Assembly: GCF_037325665.1 (NCBI RefSeq)
Contig: NC_090261.1
Span: 20,057,825-20,121,824 of the forward strand
Direction: 5' to 3'
DNA: 64,000 nucleotides
Origin: Littorina saxatilis
Taxonomy: Eukaryota; Mollusca; Gastropoda; Littorinimorpha; Littorinidae
How positions within the stretch are numbered: the stretch's first letter is position 1; the number at the start of each line of letters is the position of its first letter. The translations under genes and the position numbers were made by a program. Below, piece after piece: positions 1 to 12,212 of this stretch. A model generated the notes under the pieces. The model made no database searches, had not been told where the DNA came from, and saw only the letters and a list, made by a program, of their open reading frames with translations.

Positions 1-199
1 AAACAGGGATAGGAGGGGAAAGAGGGAATGGGAGGAGGGGAGGGGGAAGGCGGAAACATTAAAAACAGATTAATACTTAAAACAAGTCATCACCGAGACT
101 ACATGCAATAATTAAGGCGTGGGTAGCCGAGACGGGACACACATTTTCAGAGTAAACATGACATATTTTTTGATTCTGGAAATGATAAGGATTACAATG

Positions 200-295
200 C
201 AATCATTTTTACATCTGTTAGTGAAAATGAGATTTTATTGGCAACTTTCATGAACAAACTAACTAATTGGTTTTTAAGCTTTAGAACTGAAATGC

Positions 296-350
<55 letters not shown>

Positions 351-392
351 CCCTCGTCTCGATTCTCAGTCTATCTGTAAACATTTGTTTGA
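200..392 (+). repeat. Decayed family-A repeat tail with AC microsatellite
   Basis: The stretch keeps landmarks of the 3' half of family A (see 2871-3748): TTTTTAAGC, CTGAAATGCAA-like text, an AC run at about 297-348, then CCTCGTCTCGATTC and a decayed TTTGACTAAT end. The body between the first landmark and the microsatellite is deleted. It is recognisable only by comparison with the full copies. Confidence 0.6.
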
Positions 393-427
393 CTAATGTA
401 AAAAAGCATTGATTATGATTACAAAAA

Positions 428-625
428 AATAGCTGAAATGCAAACCCATAGCCCGGACTTATTCAAAAATTGCTTGACCCAAATTTCAATCAATTTGATT
501 GAAAACGAGGGCGTGACAGTGCGCGCACATACACACATACGCACACACACACGCACCAAACCTTCGTCTCGATTCCCAGTCCATGTTAAAACATTTAGTC
601 AAAACATGACTAATTGTAAAACTCT
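428..625 (+). repeat. Truncated family-A repeat, 3' half
   Basis: This fragment keeps the CTGAAATGCAA, GGCGTGACAGTG and CTCGATTCCC landmarks and the terminal ATTTAGTCAAAACATGACTAA of family A. It lacks the 5' half and the GACGTCAT segment. The microsatellite slot is filled by a short, impure ACAC run. Confidence 0.65.
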
Positions 626-2405
626 GACTGTATGGGTAGGTACAATTAGACTTCAAAGCGCAATCAGATTTTCATTCAGGTTACAGGGTAAGTGACTCCA
701 GCATTACTGAAAAAGAGAGGCGGGGAATAAGGCCGGGAGGGGAAGGAACGAGGGTAGATCGCCAACACTTTTTCTCTCTGTCTCTCTGCCTGGCTTTTTC
801 TGCCTGGCTCTGCCTCTCTGTCTCGGCCACATGACGGACCGGAAGAGCGCTCAATGAGCATGCAATGCCCGCATGAATTTGTGATGAATCAGGTGGTTTA
901 AAAGGTCCAAGATAAACCGGTCAACAAAGTTGAAAGCAACCGAGTGCATTCAACAGTCGCACGAAAGACCTGCATGCGACCATCTTGTGTCCGCAGTTTC
1001 GTTGAGCTATAGCTTTGTAGTGGCGTTTTACTTATCATTGTGATTGGCAAGTTCCATTCAGCAGTGGTATGAAAACCGAGCCCGACTTTCGTTTGGAACC
1101 TACCTCTTGTCAACCGCCCACCCGCTCCATGTTCAGTTCGACATCTCATCCGTCTATTATTTATAAAACAATGCATAACCGAACATATCCGAATATGGAA
1201 CACCATCAAACCAACTAAGACGTAAAACCAGCTTGTTTAGATTCGCTTTGAGGTTGTATGTTCTTCTTCTTCTTCAGCGTTCGACGATGGCTGTGTCTAG
1301 ATTCTTTGGCCCGCGATGTTGACGAAGTGGGCTGTCATTTCCAGGTCGAGGTTGTATGTAACACGCTACATCTCAGTCTGAATGCACTGAGTTGCTACGC
1401 TACAGGTATTCGATGTATTGTGCACAGTTAGTTACATTCTATTTTTCTGTATGGTGTAGCTCATCCATTTCGCGTCCATGAATACGAACATTTTTGACAC
1501 TTCCAATTGCTGCACTACGATAACGATACAGGGTTAATGATGCAATTACCAATCCATAAACAAACTAATCAACAAGGTTTATGATGCATTGAACCATGCA
1601 TAAACAAATAAACAAGGTTTCTGATGCATTCAACAACCCCTAAACAAACAATTCTGTGCGTGAGGAGGGAGCAGTAAGTAGTACTAATCAGGCAAAACAA
1701 AATATGGAGTGTAACAATAAGAGAAAATGAGATTTAAAAAAGAGACAGAATTAGAAAAAAGAGACCAAAAAAAAGAGAAAAATGAAAGAAATAAACAATC
1801 AAATGTTAGAGTGTGCAGTGTCAGTTTTTTTTATAGCACCGTGTTAAGTCTGACACTACACGACAGATGGGTGACTCGACACGCTCAATGGATTCTAACC
1901 ATCTACAGAATGAGCTCCGGCAGCATATCCCAGGAGGACCGTGAATGGTGTCTGGAGTTGTAGTGATAGTCACATAGAGAAATAGGTTACCAAGTCGATC
2001 ACTTCGCGCGTTTGTGATGTTGATCACTCGTTTTCATTTAATAGCCAGTATTTCAGTGCACACTGTGTATCAAGTTACTGTGTGATGATAGGTTTCCGAG
2101 GGGGCAATTAGCCTAGAACACTGGGCTGTCCGATATCTTTCATGTATTTCTTTTTGTCACGACAATCCCCAGGCGGGTTCAAAGAGAGGATTTCAACACT
2201 AACCAAGTTCCAGTGTCGTGTTTCAATGACGACTCGTTGAAAATATACAGAATGACTTGCACTGGACGTGAAAGCAGTTCAGCCAGCCATTCTAAAGATA
2301 AGGTTTTGTCATTTGCTGGATATTTGTTTAATGTTTCTTCCTTATTTCCCTTCCGGGCCAAACTCACATTCATGTGTGTGTCTTGGTATGCGTGTGTGTG
2401 CGCGT
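626..2405. other. Gene-free stretch; short decayed tandem repeat near 1530-1655
   Basis: I see no gene here. The open frames are short, lack domain signatures and are not bounded by convincing splice sites. About three units of 39-40 bp occur at 1530-1655, each with a GGTT-TGATGCA core and a CATAAACAAA end. A TTC run at 1262-1276 precedes 'AGCGTTCGACGATGG', which could be the 3' end of a LINE in antisense, but this is too short to assign. Confidence 0.5.
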
Positions 2406-2409
2406 GTGT

Positions 2410-2411
2410 TT

Positions 2412-2493
<82 letters not shown>

Positions 2494-2690
2494 ATCCATG
2501 TGTGCGTGTGTGTGTGTGTATCTGTCTGTCTGTATGTCTGTGTAGTTGTGTCTGTATGCGTCTCTGTCTGTCTGTCTGTCTGTCTGTCTGTGTGGTTGTC
2601 TCTGCCTGTGACTCTGTATGGCTGGAAGTCTGTCTGTATGAATCTCTTTGTCTGCATGTCTGTCTGTCTATCTGTCTGCGTGCGCGCGCA
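2410..2690. repeat. Compound TG / TGTC microsatellite
   Basis: A long TG run (about 2412-2490) passes into an impure TGTC/TGTCTG tract up to about 2690. Apparent poly-Cys/Val and poly-Thr/His proteins across it are translation artefacts of the dinucleotide. Confidence 0.95.
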
Positions 2691-2870
2691 AGTACATGCG
2701 TGTGTGTGTACACACTTAGATGGTTAGATGGTTATAGCCACACGTGGCTAAGTGTTTTTTCATTTGTCCAAATGTCAGCCGCCTTAATCTTGCTTTGTAG
2801 ATCTGTGCAGGAAGCTGTATTGTCACAGAAAAGAAAACAAAGCTTATCTAAACAAAGCAAAACAAAAACA

Positions 2871-3748
2871 AACAAGTCGCGTAAGGCGAAAATACAATAT
2901 TTAGTCAAGTAGCTGTCGAACTCACAGAATGAAACTGAACGCAACGCAACGCAGCAAGACCGTATACTCGTAGCATCGTCACTCCACCGCCCGTGGCAAA
3001 GGCAGTGCCCGTGGAATTGACAAGAAGAGCGGGCCGGGTATTCGTTGCGCTGAGAAGGATAGCACGCTTTTCTGTACCTCTCTTCGTTTTAACTTTCTGA
3101 GCGTGTTTTTAATCCAAACATATCATATCTATATGTTTTTGGAATCAGGAACCGACAAGGAATAAGATGAAAGTGTTTTTAAATTGATTTCGAAAAAAAA
3201 ATTTGATAATAATTTTTATATATTTAATTTTCAGAGCTTGTTTTTAATCCAAATATAACATATTTATATGTTTTTGGAATCAGCAAATGATGGAGAATAA
3301 GATAAACGTAAATTTGGATCGTTTTATACATTTTTATTTTTTTTTACAATTTTCAGATTTTTAATGACCAAAGTCATTAATTAATTTTTAAGCCACCACA
3401 CTAAAATGCAATACCGAAGTCCGGGCTTTGTCGAAGATTACTTGACCAAACTTTCAACCAAATTGGTTAAAAAATGAGGGCGTGACAGTGCCGCCTCAAC
3501 TTTCACGAAAAGCCGGATATGACGTCATCAAAGACATTTATCAAAAAAATGAAAAAAACGTTCGGGGATTTCATACCCAGGAACTCTCATGTCAAATTTC
3601 ATAAAGATCGGTCCAGTAGTTTAGTCTGAATCGCTCTACACACACACACAGACAGACAGACAGACAGACACACGCACATACACCACGACCCTCGTTTCGA
3701 TTCCCCCTCGATGTTAAAATATTTAGTCAAAACTTGACTAAATATAAA
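2871..3748 (+). repeat. Family-A dispersed repeat, copy 1 (full length)
   Basis: This is a complete copy of a repeat of about 880 bp found at least five times in the window. It begins AACAAGTCGCGTAAGGCG and has an AT-rich body with a repeated CATATTTATATG-like segment. A TATGACGTCATC site follows, then the conserved AAGATCGGTCCAGTAG module, a CA/CAGA microsatellite and CTCGATTCCCCCTC. It ends in the hairpin ATTTAGTCAAAACTTGACTAAAT. ATTTAGTCAAG also occurs near the 5' end, so the hairpin arm is a subterminal repeat. There is no coding capacity. A Helitron-like, Helentron-type non-autonomous element would fit the 3' hairpin and microsatellite core, but this is inference. Confidence 0.85.
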
Positions 3749-3752
3749 AACA

Positions 3753-4641
3753 AACAAGTCGCGTAAGGCGAAAATACAATATTTAGTCAAGTAGCTGTCG
3801 AACTCACAGAATGAAACTGAACGCAATGCCATTTTTCAGCAAGACCGTATACTCGTAGCATCGTCAGTCCACCGCTCATGGCAAAGGCAGTGAAATTGAC
3901 AAGAAGAGCGGGGTAGTAGTTGCGCTAAGAAGGATAGCACGCTTTTCTGTACCTCTCTTTGTTTTAACTTTCTGAGCGTGTTTTTAATCCAAACATATCA
4001 TATCTATATGTTTTTGGAATCAGGAACCGACAAGGAATAAGATGAAAGTGTTTTTAAATTGATTTCGACAATTTAATTTTGATAATAATTTTTATATATT
4101 TAATTTTCAGAGCTTGTTTTTAATCCAAATATAACATATTTATATGTTTTTGGAATCAGCAAATGATGGAGAATAAGATAAATGTAAATTTGGATCGTTT
4201 TATAAATTTTTATTTTTTTTTACAATTTTCAGATTTTTAATGACCAAAGTCATTAATTAATTTTTAAGCCACCAAGCTGAAATGCAATACCGAAGTCCGG
4301 GCTTCGTCGAAGATTACTTGACCAAAATTTCAACCAATTTGGTTGAAAAATGAGGGCGTGACAGTGCCGCCTCAACTTTCACGAAAAGCCGGATATGACG
4401 TCATCAAAGACATTTATCAAAAAAATGAAAAAAACGTTCGGGGATTTCATACCCAGGAACTCTCATGTCAAATTTCATAAAGATCGGTCCAGTAGTTTAG
4501 TCTGAATCGCTCTACACACACACACAGACACACACACACACGCACACACGCACACACGCACACACGCACATACACCACGACCCTCGTTTCGATTCCCCCT
4601 CGATGTTAAAATATTTAGTCAAAACTTGACTAAATATAAAA
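3753..4641 (+). repeat. Family-A dispersed repeat, copy 2 (tandem with copy 1)
   Basis: This copy lies head to tail with copy 1, separated by only a few A-rich bases, and is nearly identical to it apart from small indels and its microsatellite. That microsatellite is an ACACGC/CA tract rather than CAGA. The close similarity suggests recent local duplication or array-like insertion rather than two old independent insertions. Confidence 0.85.
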
Positions 4642-5147
4642 AGAAGAACGAAACAAAACAAAGCAAAAATAAAACAAAATACAAAGTTAAAACCCTTTTC
4701 TCTGTAGATTATGGCTTGCCAAGTTCCGGTGTTTTTGTTTAGTTTTATTGGACTGGACAAAATACATGAGTTTCGCAACAAAATGATGCTGCCCGGAGCA
4801 GGTCGAAAACGGAAAATGTCGTTTCCGGTCTATGCTAGCTCTCTGCAAATAAGATTTCATTAAGAAATACCGTCGTTCCCATGGAAACCGGCAAGCATGC
4901 AGAGATGTAACCATTTGTTTTACACATGATAATAATAATAATAACATGATATGGGCAGGTTGACATTTAAAGAAGTATTGTTCGCGAAAAATTAACGGCA
5001 AACATCAACAACGGTTTCTACTTTTAAGCAAGTAAAAGGAAGCAAATAAACTTCGCCATAAATATTGCAACCCTTTTTGTATACATCAACTTGAAGTGTT
5101 CTTCCTGTGTCAAACTTTCTTTTGTCACTCAGACGTTGTTGTTGGTG

Positions 5148-5149
<2 letters not shown>

Positions 5150-5190
<41 letters not shown>
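5150..5190. repeat. GT microsatellite
   Basis: A pure GT run directly abuts the truncated SINE copy that follows and replaces that SINE's tRNA-like head. I see nothing coding in the 4645-5149 stretch before it. Confidence 0.9.
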
Positions 5191-5191
<1 letters not shown>

Positions 5192-5438
5192 CTTGGAATA
5201 ATAGGCCGTGAAAAGTAGGATATGCGCCGAAATGGCTGCGATCTGCTGGCCGATGTGAATGCGTGATGTATTGTGTAAAAAAAATTCCATCTCACACGCA
5301 TAAATAAATCCCTGCGCCTTGAATATGTGCGCGATATAAATTGCATAAAATAAAAAATAAAAAAATAAATAAATCCCTGCGCTTAGAACTGTACCCACGG
5401 AATACGCGCGATATAAGCCTCATATTGATTGATTGATT

Positions 5439-5440
<2 letters not shown>
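5191..5440 (+). repeat. SINE-beta body, 5'-truncated, with ATTG tail
   Basis: Read on the plus strand, it matches the reverse complement of the full copy at 59358-59766. Shared landmarks are ACTTGGAATAA, AGGCCGTGAAA, ATGCGCCGA, GAACTGTACCCACGGAATA and GCGCGATATAAG, ending in a (GATT)n tail. It contains an internal A-rich duplication around 5300-5390. Confidence 0.75.

Positions 5441-5510
<70 letters not shown>
5441..5510. repeat. GT microsatellite seeded at a SINE tail
   Basis: The run continues directly from the (GATT)n tail of the preceding SINE, so the microsatellite probably grew from the retroposon 3' end. I see no gene in 5511-6195. Confidence 0.9.
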
Positions 5511-5512
<2 letters not shown>

Positions 5513-6195
5513 TTTTGCTGTGATTTTTGGCTATATGGTACTTTTTTTAGATTGAAGATTTCTTTTACTCTTTCTCATGGATTGCATGAAGGTCACTCGA
5601 ATACCCCTTTAGTCGTTAACAAAATATCAAATTCTTAACTCGACAAAAATGTATTATTCGGCAAAAATCAGCTATTTTTGCGTAAAAAAGGAATGCAGTA
5701 TTAAGTATATCCCGTGCAGGTAATTTTATATGCTATTCATGTTAGGCCATTTCCACTGTTAGAGTAATAAAACGATGGGGTTTGACGTTATTTTTAGGGG
5801 TTTAACGAGAGAGAAAAAAACCCACTGTTTTTCTTTTTCTTATTTCAATGCTTTCTTAATTTCCATGATTGAGGTAACTCGCAGTTTATCCTGTCAGTCA
5901 TAAACTAACGTTTGCGGAGTTTTACTCTCAAAGAAACAAGACCATGGAATTCTTTATCATAATTATAAAGAATTGTTATCTGTATTGATTTTGGGACTGA
6001 CATGTTTCTCATTGATTAAACAAGCGGCTCTGAGACGCAGGTATTTTCTCCCCAATTCAGTCACCTTATGTCAACTCTAGCTATGGTCATTTGTCGCATC
6101 TGCTCTTTCACAGAACTTTCGAATTTCTGCAAAAAAGTGTCAATAGTAGTACGTACTAGTAGTGATAGGAGTGGTATCAGTGCATGTAGATCCAT

Positions 6196-6197
6196 TC

Positions 6198-6253
<56 letters not shown>

Positions 6254-6257
6254 GTGT

Positions 6258-6325
<68 letters not shown>

Positions 6326-6330
6326 ACCTG
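6196..6330. repeat. GT microsatellite, interrupted
   Basis: Two long GT runs are separated by a TTTGTGTGTGTCTG interruption, followed by TGTC and GAGA runs. The 6331-6982 stretch after it shows no supportable gene. Confidence 0.92.
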
Positions 6331-6982
6331 TCTGTCTGTCAGAGAGAGACAGAGACAGAGAGGTGATGATGATGGTCATCATGATAATGATGCAGACGAC
6401 GTCGATGATGACTTTCTCGTATGAATATTTCATTCAGTTGTGGCAGCACCTGAAGATAGATGTCATCGCCATAAAAGATACTACGGTGCGCAAAGTGACG
6501 TTTGGTTCTGCTTTTGTGCGTACATACCGATAAATCACCTCCCATCTCCCCATTTAATATCGTTTAATCCTGCCATTACAAAGGTAACGGAGCATTTGGG
6601 ATGTCCCTTGATCATTTCCACAAAATGAATTGATAACGATAAAAGTCTTGTCATTCGTCGAAGTGCCCAGACAGACTATAATCACGAATAATGAGATATT
6701 ACAAATGGTCTTGGTATTTTTGGTAGCAGAATCTTTCTTCTTAGGTATATGGTTACAAATAAATAAATGAAAATTAGATACGTTAATGACGATTACATCT
6801 GTCGGTGGAAGTACCAAGACACACTCACCAAGTAGACGGATTTGGTATTTCGGTATTTGGTATATCTTCTTGTCCTTGAGAAACTCCCTAAAGGTCACCG
6901 GAAAATCGGGCTGCTATCCTTGCTACCCAATGTTTCCCTGCTTGCGTGTTTTTAAGCCCTGCGACTTTCGCTGTGAACTTAG

Positions 6983-7167
6983 GATCTTTATCGTGTGCAT
7001 GCATGCAGACGAGGGCGTGCGGACACCGAGGAGCGTCTGCACAATGTTGACTCTTTGAAATAAATTCCTCGCCGTGTGTGTGTATGCGTGTGGGGATCGA
7101 ACCAACGCTGATAGCGACAACTGGTTTCAAGCCAGCGCCGCTACTAACTGAGCTATCTCACCGCCCC
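6983..7167 (-). repeat. SINE-beta, tRNA-like head and adjacent body
   Basis: On the minus strand it begins with a tRNA-like head carrying AGATAGCTCAGTTAGTAGCG (A-box-like) and GGTTCGATCC (B-box-like), then the GTGCAGACG and CACGCCC landmarks shared with the copy at 59358-59766. The 3' half of the SINE is missing. It is a retroposon, not a functional tRNA, because the acceptor and anticodon arms do not pair properly. Confidence 0.7.
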
Positions 7168-7256
7168 CTGATTACTGAAATGTCACGAGTGCTTGATATT
7201 AAAACAGAATTATTGATATAAGAATCTTTTTTGTTAGGTATATGTTCATGCATTAA

Positions 7257-7991
7257 AGGCACAGTAAGCCTCCCGTAAACCATCACAGATACTGTCAGGC
7301 TTTTACACACAGTACAAAGACCCTTCCATTTGAACGCTCACCAAACGGGAACATCCTAGGTGCCCTACCGTACGTAAAGAGCGAGCAATTTTCAAAGAAT
7401 TAATTTTGCGGATTGTGTCAGAGACCGTGGTGCGTTTTGGCGCTGGACCTAACCTTTATAATCTAAATAATAAATTGACAGCTTGTTACACAAACATTCT
7501 TAAATCATAAAAGAATTCTTTTTTCATCAAGACAAGATCAGTACAATTCGAAGTTTTGAAAGTTTGAAAAAAGAAAAACCCGGAAGCAGGGTCACGCAAG
7601 GTCGTGGTTCTCGTAGCAGACGACGGTTTATACCTATCTCCAGTTCCTCTGAACAGTCAAAAGCCATCGCTAGAGTTCTTGTGAACCACAGCCGTTTGTT
7701 TCGTGCATAGTCAGAGGTACATAATAACGTGCTATTGCAGATAAGCTCACAGCGAGTCGCATTCAAATTACTAACTGACGACTACATTGTGAAAAAGGGA
7801 AACTTGATCACACGGGTTCACGATGGCTTCACAATAAACCACGCAAAAATAAATTCTTTGAAAATTGCTTGCTCTTTACGGAAGGCACCTAGGATGTTCC
7901 CGTTTGGTGAGCGTTCAAATGGAAGGGTGTTTGTACTGTGTGTAAAAGCCTGACAGTATCTGTGATGGTTTACGGGAGGCTTACTGTGCCT
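7257..7991. mobile_element. TTAA-flanked inverted-repeat element, copy 1
   Basis: The ends are AGGCACAGTAAGCCTCCCG and its inverse, CGGGAGGCTTACTGTGCCT, and each is flanked outside by TTAA. The inverted similarity runs inward for roughly 150 bp, through TACTGTCAGGCTTTTACACA and GGGAACATCCTAGGTGCC. There is no open frame of note. The TTAA target and long terminal inverted repeats suggest a non-autonomous piggyBac-type element; the superfamily is inferred from the target site only. Confidence 0.75.
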
Positions 7992-8084
7992 TTAATGAAA
8001 CTGATTTAAATGCATTATTTACAATTTGAAAAAACGTTTATTCACACACTTTAACCACCATTATTTGTCTCTTTTTCACAATTT

Positions 8085-8385
8085 AATTGGTAGAATACTG
8101 GACTTGGTATCTGTGGGACACGGGTTTGAACCCTGGCCGGGACGAATACGGGTCAACTTTAAATGTGCATACTCGGAGACGGCATCCATGCCCCATCCCC
8201 TTGTAATCACTGTCGCGCATAAAATACCTCGGTCATTCTGTAATAAGTGCAGGTGCACGATTACACCTAAACACGCCCACACCCGGGCAGCGAGACTCTA
8301 GTTGCTGCTAGATTTCCAAATGGAGGAAGTGACCCGAATTTCCCAGCGATGGGACAATAAAGTCATTAAAATGAGAGAAAAAAAG
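8085..8385 (+). repeat. SINE-alpha, copy 1
   Basis: It has a tRNA-like head (TTGGTAGAATACTGGACTTG and GGGTTTGAACCCTGG as A and B boxes) and a body with GTCAACTTTA, GGTCATTCTG, AAGTGCAGGTG and ACACGCCCACACC. The 3' end is GACAATAAAGTCATTAAAATG. The same body occurs at 25728-26008 and, reversed, at 35786-36003, which identifies it as a tRNA-derived SINE. Confidence 0.75.
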
Positions 8386-8711
8386 CAGCGAAATGGGTGA
8401 CTCGTCCGCGCAGATACACTTACCTAGTGAATGAATTATGATTGTTACGAGTGCTTGTAGATTTTATGGTATTAGGGCCGTCCTTATCAGATATGTGGTG
8501 TGTGGTCTTTTCTTTAATGAATTAGTAATGATTATTTCGCGTAGAACCACGTACGGTCTGCCTAAGTAATGACTAGGTACTCATTCATCATTTCAGCGCA
8601 GGTGTCTGTGTGTGATTGCGGTTTTCGCCATTCATCAAACGTAGTATACTACGCAATATGCCGATGAATTATTCATTCACTGAGATGGAATCGTGATATG
8701 ATGCTTCTATC

Positions 8712-8729
8712 TATATATATATATACGAC

Positions 8730-8802
<73 letters not shown>

Positions 8803-9289
8803 TGCGTGTTCGCGATGCACGGCCAAAGTTCTCGATGGATCTGCTTCAAATTTGGTGGGCATATTCAGGTACACCCCGGACACAACCTGGTCGATAAGAA
8901 TTTTCAACACGTGCTCTCAGCGCGCAGCGCTGAACCGATTTTGGTTTTTCTGTAGATCCACTACATCCATTCCCAGTAACTCTTCCTTATCTTCTCCAGT
9001 GTTTTGCGCGTTTATCTCCCTTCCTTCGTGTGGCGTCAATCCATATTCCCGTTACTATTTTTAGAAGGTCACTGTCCACAACGCTTTCATCCCGGCGAAG
9101 CCGGATATTCCCGTTACTATTTTTAGAAGGTCACTGTCCACAACGCTTTCATCCCGGCGAAGCCGGGTATTCCTCTACTTCTTCCCGGCGAAGCTGGGTA
9201 CCGCCGGGTATTCGGCTCTACTTCTTCATTCGGCTCTACTTCTTCCCGGCAAAGCCGGGTACCCGGCGAAGCGGGTATTCATTCTAGTC
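8712..9289 (+). mobile_element. Family-B hairpin-bearing element, copy 1
   Basis: It starts in a TA-rich target at TATATACGACT, then carries a long TG microsatellite and a module (CGCGATGCACGGCCAAAG through CAAATTTGG). The body includes CAACACGTGCTCTCAGCGCG and TAGAAGGTCACTG. The last 200 bp carry repeated CCCGGCGAAGCCGGG mini-hairpins, and the end is GCGGGTATTCATTCTAGT. No protein is encoded. Other copies lie at 26400-26876 and 45162-47628. Confidence 0.75.
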
Positions 9290-10928
9290 TGTTATATGTA
9301 AGGATACATGTACTTTCAAACGAGGGTAGAGGTAATCTGAACTTAGTCAGACAGCAAGCTGCCATTGGATGTCATTGCCTTTATGTTGACTCGATTGGTG
9401 AACACGTAAAACACACGTTTTCATTTCCTGGATCATTCAATAGCAAGACAAAAATAAGTGAGAGCTATCCTGAATCTACCAGCAATAATTAAAGTTAAAT
9501 GGACGAGCAGCCATCATCCTTCAAGTAAACAATGAAAACAATACTTGGATCAGTATATCATATTTATATTAATCTTCACCTATAATTATCTTTCGCAAAC
9601 TTACGGGGTCGATGTCTTTAGAAACAAGTATGAACTTGATATCAAAGAATAACATTCAAGTGGCTTTTAAAAGGAGAATTCGTACGAAGCTAATTGTGTG
9701 TAAGGTGTAAAGTAACTTGCGACATGCTCTATTCGCCCTTAACATATACAAACTAAGCAATATATAGAAACAATGACATCAATGACAGGAAAAAACTCCA
9801 ATCGCTATTCGGAACAAATGAGAACAAGAAACATCTAATATATCGTACAGTACTTAGCCAACAGCGATGAACGACTCTTTAAAATTCAGAGAGCAAGGTC
9901 CTCATTTAATGGCTCAGATTAGCAACGGACACTCACCTCCATCGATCCTTTCAGAATTAATGAAAAGTCGAACAGTTACCGACAAAGTGTATGCAAATGA
10001 CCACCAGATATGCGTATCCCTAGGGTAACCTGTTGAAAGGAAGTCAACGAACGACTTAACGTGGAACCAGCAAGCGTTTGAACTGAAGTGCCATATGAAA
10101 GTAATCCAAATCCGCAAGCTTGATTCTTACAGTTACATACACATGTTGTAAGGCTTGTTGGCTACAGAACTAAGGTATATTTGACTACGTCCAACAGCAG
10201 CGTAAGCAGCAGAAGGATATTTTTGCAGAATTAATTTCGGTCGAGTACAGTATGTTGAATTGTGTTTTTCACATTGTATGCTTTCTCAGATGTCGGGCAC
10301 AAACGGGTTGGAGCCACTTTAATGCATTTGCAAAGTTTTCATTTGATATTGGCCAATCCCCTTGAGTGGGAATTTCAACACGCTGTTACAAGGTGTTGCC
10401 AGTAAAGGAAGTCTGCAGACAACTCCCACGACACCGAAAAGTCACACAGCCTTATTACTGCTAAATCATCACAATCGACTCCTACGTAAACAACATTACA
10501 TGATTCTGTATATATTGTGGGTGCCGGACTTAGACCGTTGGGTTCCTCTGCCCAACAATGGCATTGTTTACACCATCAACCCTCCACCTGCCTAGTTCAA
10601 TATCTAATCGCAGATTCCCATTGGATCGGATTTACACCAATAAACAGATCCCCCAGCCGCTCCTTATGAATAATTATTAAACTTGACCCCTGTATCCCTG
10701 TTGACTCGGCCATTCCAGACCCTTGAGAACTTAGGCGAGATCGAGTTATTGATAGTCTCTCTTCAAACATTGGCATCCGGCAGTTACAATATAATTATGG
10801 TGATGAGGGAGTTGTATTCACATCATCAGCGCTATTGACATTCATGATGGCTTGATATTTGGGCAGTGTTGTGATAAGAACTGTCCAAGGGAGTAAGCTT
10901 GTACCTAAGTGCCTGTTTGGGACCAGTA
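9290..10928. other. Gene-free stretch, nothing recognised
   Basis: AT-rich unique-looking sequence. I found no open frame with domain signatures, no repeat shared with the rest of the window, and no convincing exon. Confidence 0.5.
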
Positions 10929-11018
10929 GATCGAAATATCGTACTCTTTAACCTATTATTACAAATAATATTACTTTTACATTACAATTAGAAGGTTATA
11001 GGGTACGATATTTCGATC
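10929..11018. repeat. Imperfect 26-bp-arm inverted repeat beside a minisatellite
   Basis: GATCGAAATATCGTAC at 10929 is repeated in inverse as GTACGATATTTCGATC at 11003-11018. The pairing continues inward (TCTTTAACCT against AGGTTATAGG) with two to three mismatches around a 38-base AT-rich loop. It ends 16 bp before the 73-bp minisatellite. Confidence 0.85.
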
Positions 11019-11034
11019 GACTAATCTAAGCCAG

Positions 11035-12212
11035 GTAGTTTGGTATAATTACAGCTACTGTGGTACTGTCAGTGAAAGAGAGGACATTTCTACATGTAGT
11101 TTGTTTGGTAGTTTGGTATAATTACAGCTACTGTGGTACTGTCAGTGAAAGAGAGCACATTTCTACATATAGTTTGTTTGGTAGTTTGGTATGATTACAG
11201 CTACTGTGGTACTGTCAGTGAAAGAGAGGCCATTTCTACATGTAGTTTGTTTGGTAGTTTGGTATAATTACAGCTACTGTGGTACTGTCAGTGAAAGAGA
11301 GGACATTTCTACATGTAGTTTGTTTGGTAGTTTGGTATAATTACAGCTACTGTGGTACTGTCAGTGAAAGAGAGCACATTTCTACATGTAGTTTGTTTGG
11401 TAGTTTGGTATAATTACAGCTACTGTGGTACTGTCAGTGAAAGAGAGCACATTTCTACATGCAGTTTGTTTGGTAGTTTGGTATGATTACAGCTACTGTG
11501 GTACTGTCAGTGAAAGAGAGGACATTTCTACATGTAGTTTGTTTGGTAGTTTGGTATAATTACAGCTACTGTGGTACTGTCAGTGAAAGAGAGGACATTT
11601 CTACATGTAGTTTGTTTGGTAGTTTGGTATAATTACAGCTACTGTGGTACTGTCAGTGAAAGAGAGGACATTTCTACATGTAGTTTGTTTGGTAGTTTGG
11701 TATAATTACAGCTACTGTGGTACTGTCAGTGAAAGAGAGGACATTTCTACATGTAGTTTGTTTGGTAGTTTGGTATAATTACAGCTACTGTGGTACTGTC
11801 AGTGAAAGAGAGCACATTTCTACATGTAGTTTGTTTGGTAGTTTGGTATAATTACAGCTACTGTGGTACTGTCAGTGAAAGAGAGCACATTTCTACATGT
11901 AGTTTTTTTGGTAGTTTGGTATAATTACAGCTACTGTGGTACTGTCAGTGAAAGAGAGGACATTTCTACATGTAGTTTGTTTGGTAGTATGGTATAATTA
12001 CAGCTACTGTGGTACTGTCAGTGAAAGAGAGCACATTTCTACATGTAGTTTGTTTGGTAGTTTGGTATAATTACAGCTACTGTGGTACTGTCAGTGAAAG
12101 AGAGCACATTTCTACATGTAGTTTGTTTGGTAGTTTGGTATAATTACAGCTACTGTGGTACTGTCAGTGAAAGAGAGCACATTTCTACATGTAGTTTGTT
12201 TGGTAGTTTGGG
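11035..12212. repeat. 73-bp minisatellite, 16 copies
   Basis: The unit starts GTAGTTTGGTATAATTACAG and contains TGTGGTACTGTCAGTGAAAG and ACATTTCTACATGTAGTTTG. The first units start at 11035, 11108 and 11181, and the array stops at 12203-12212 after exactly 16 periods. Copies differ by only one or two bases (for instance GAGGACA versus GAGCACA, and TATAATT versus TATGATT), so the array is young or homogenised. The period is not a multiple of three, so no protein repeat is encoded. Confidence 0.97.

Noticed and set aside
2213-2912. Cysteine/valine-rich and threonine/histidine-rich proteins over GT/CA runs (here and at 5441, 6162, 24374, 29314, 30554, 35382, 42156, 50603, 52986)
   Set aside because: These are translations of dinucleotide repeats in all frames. 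They have no start context, no conserved domain and no exon structure.
4687-5001. 104-residue minus-strand frame
   Set aside because: It begins in unique AT-rich DNA and shows no domain or exon borders.
11035-12212. CRISPR-like array
   Set aside because: The 73-bp units are contiguous with no variable spacers, and the genome is animal.
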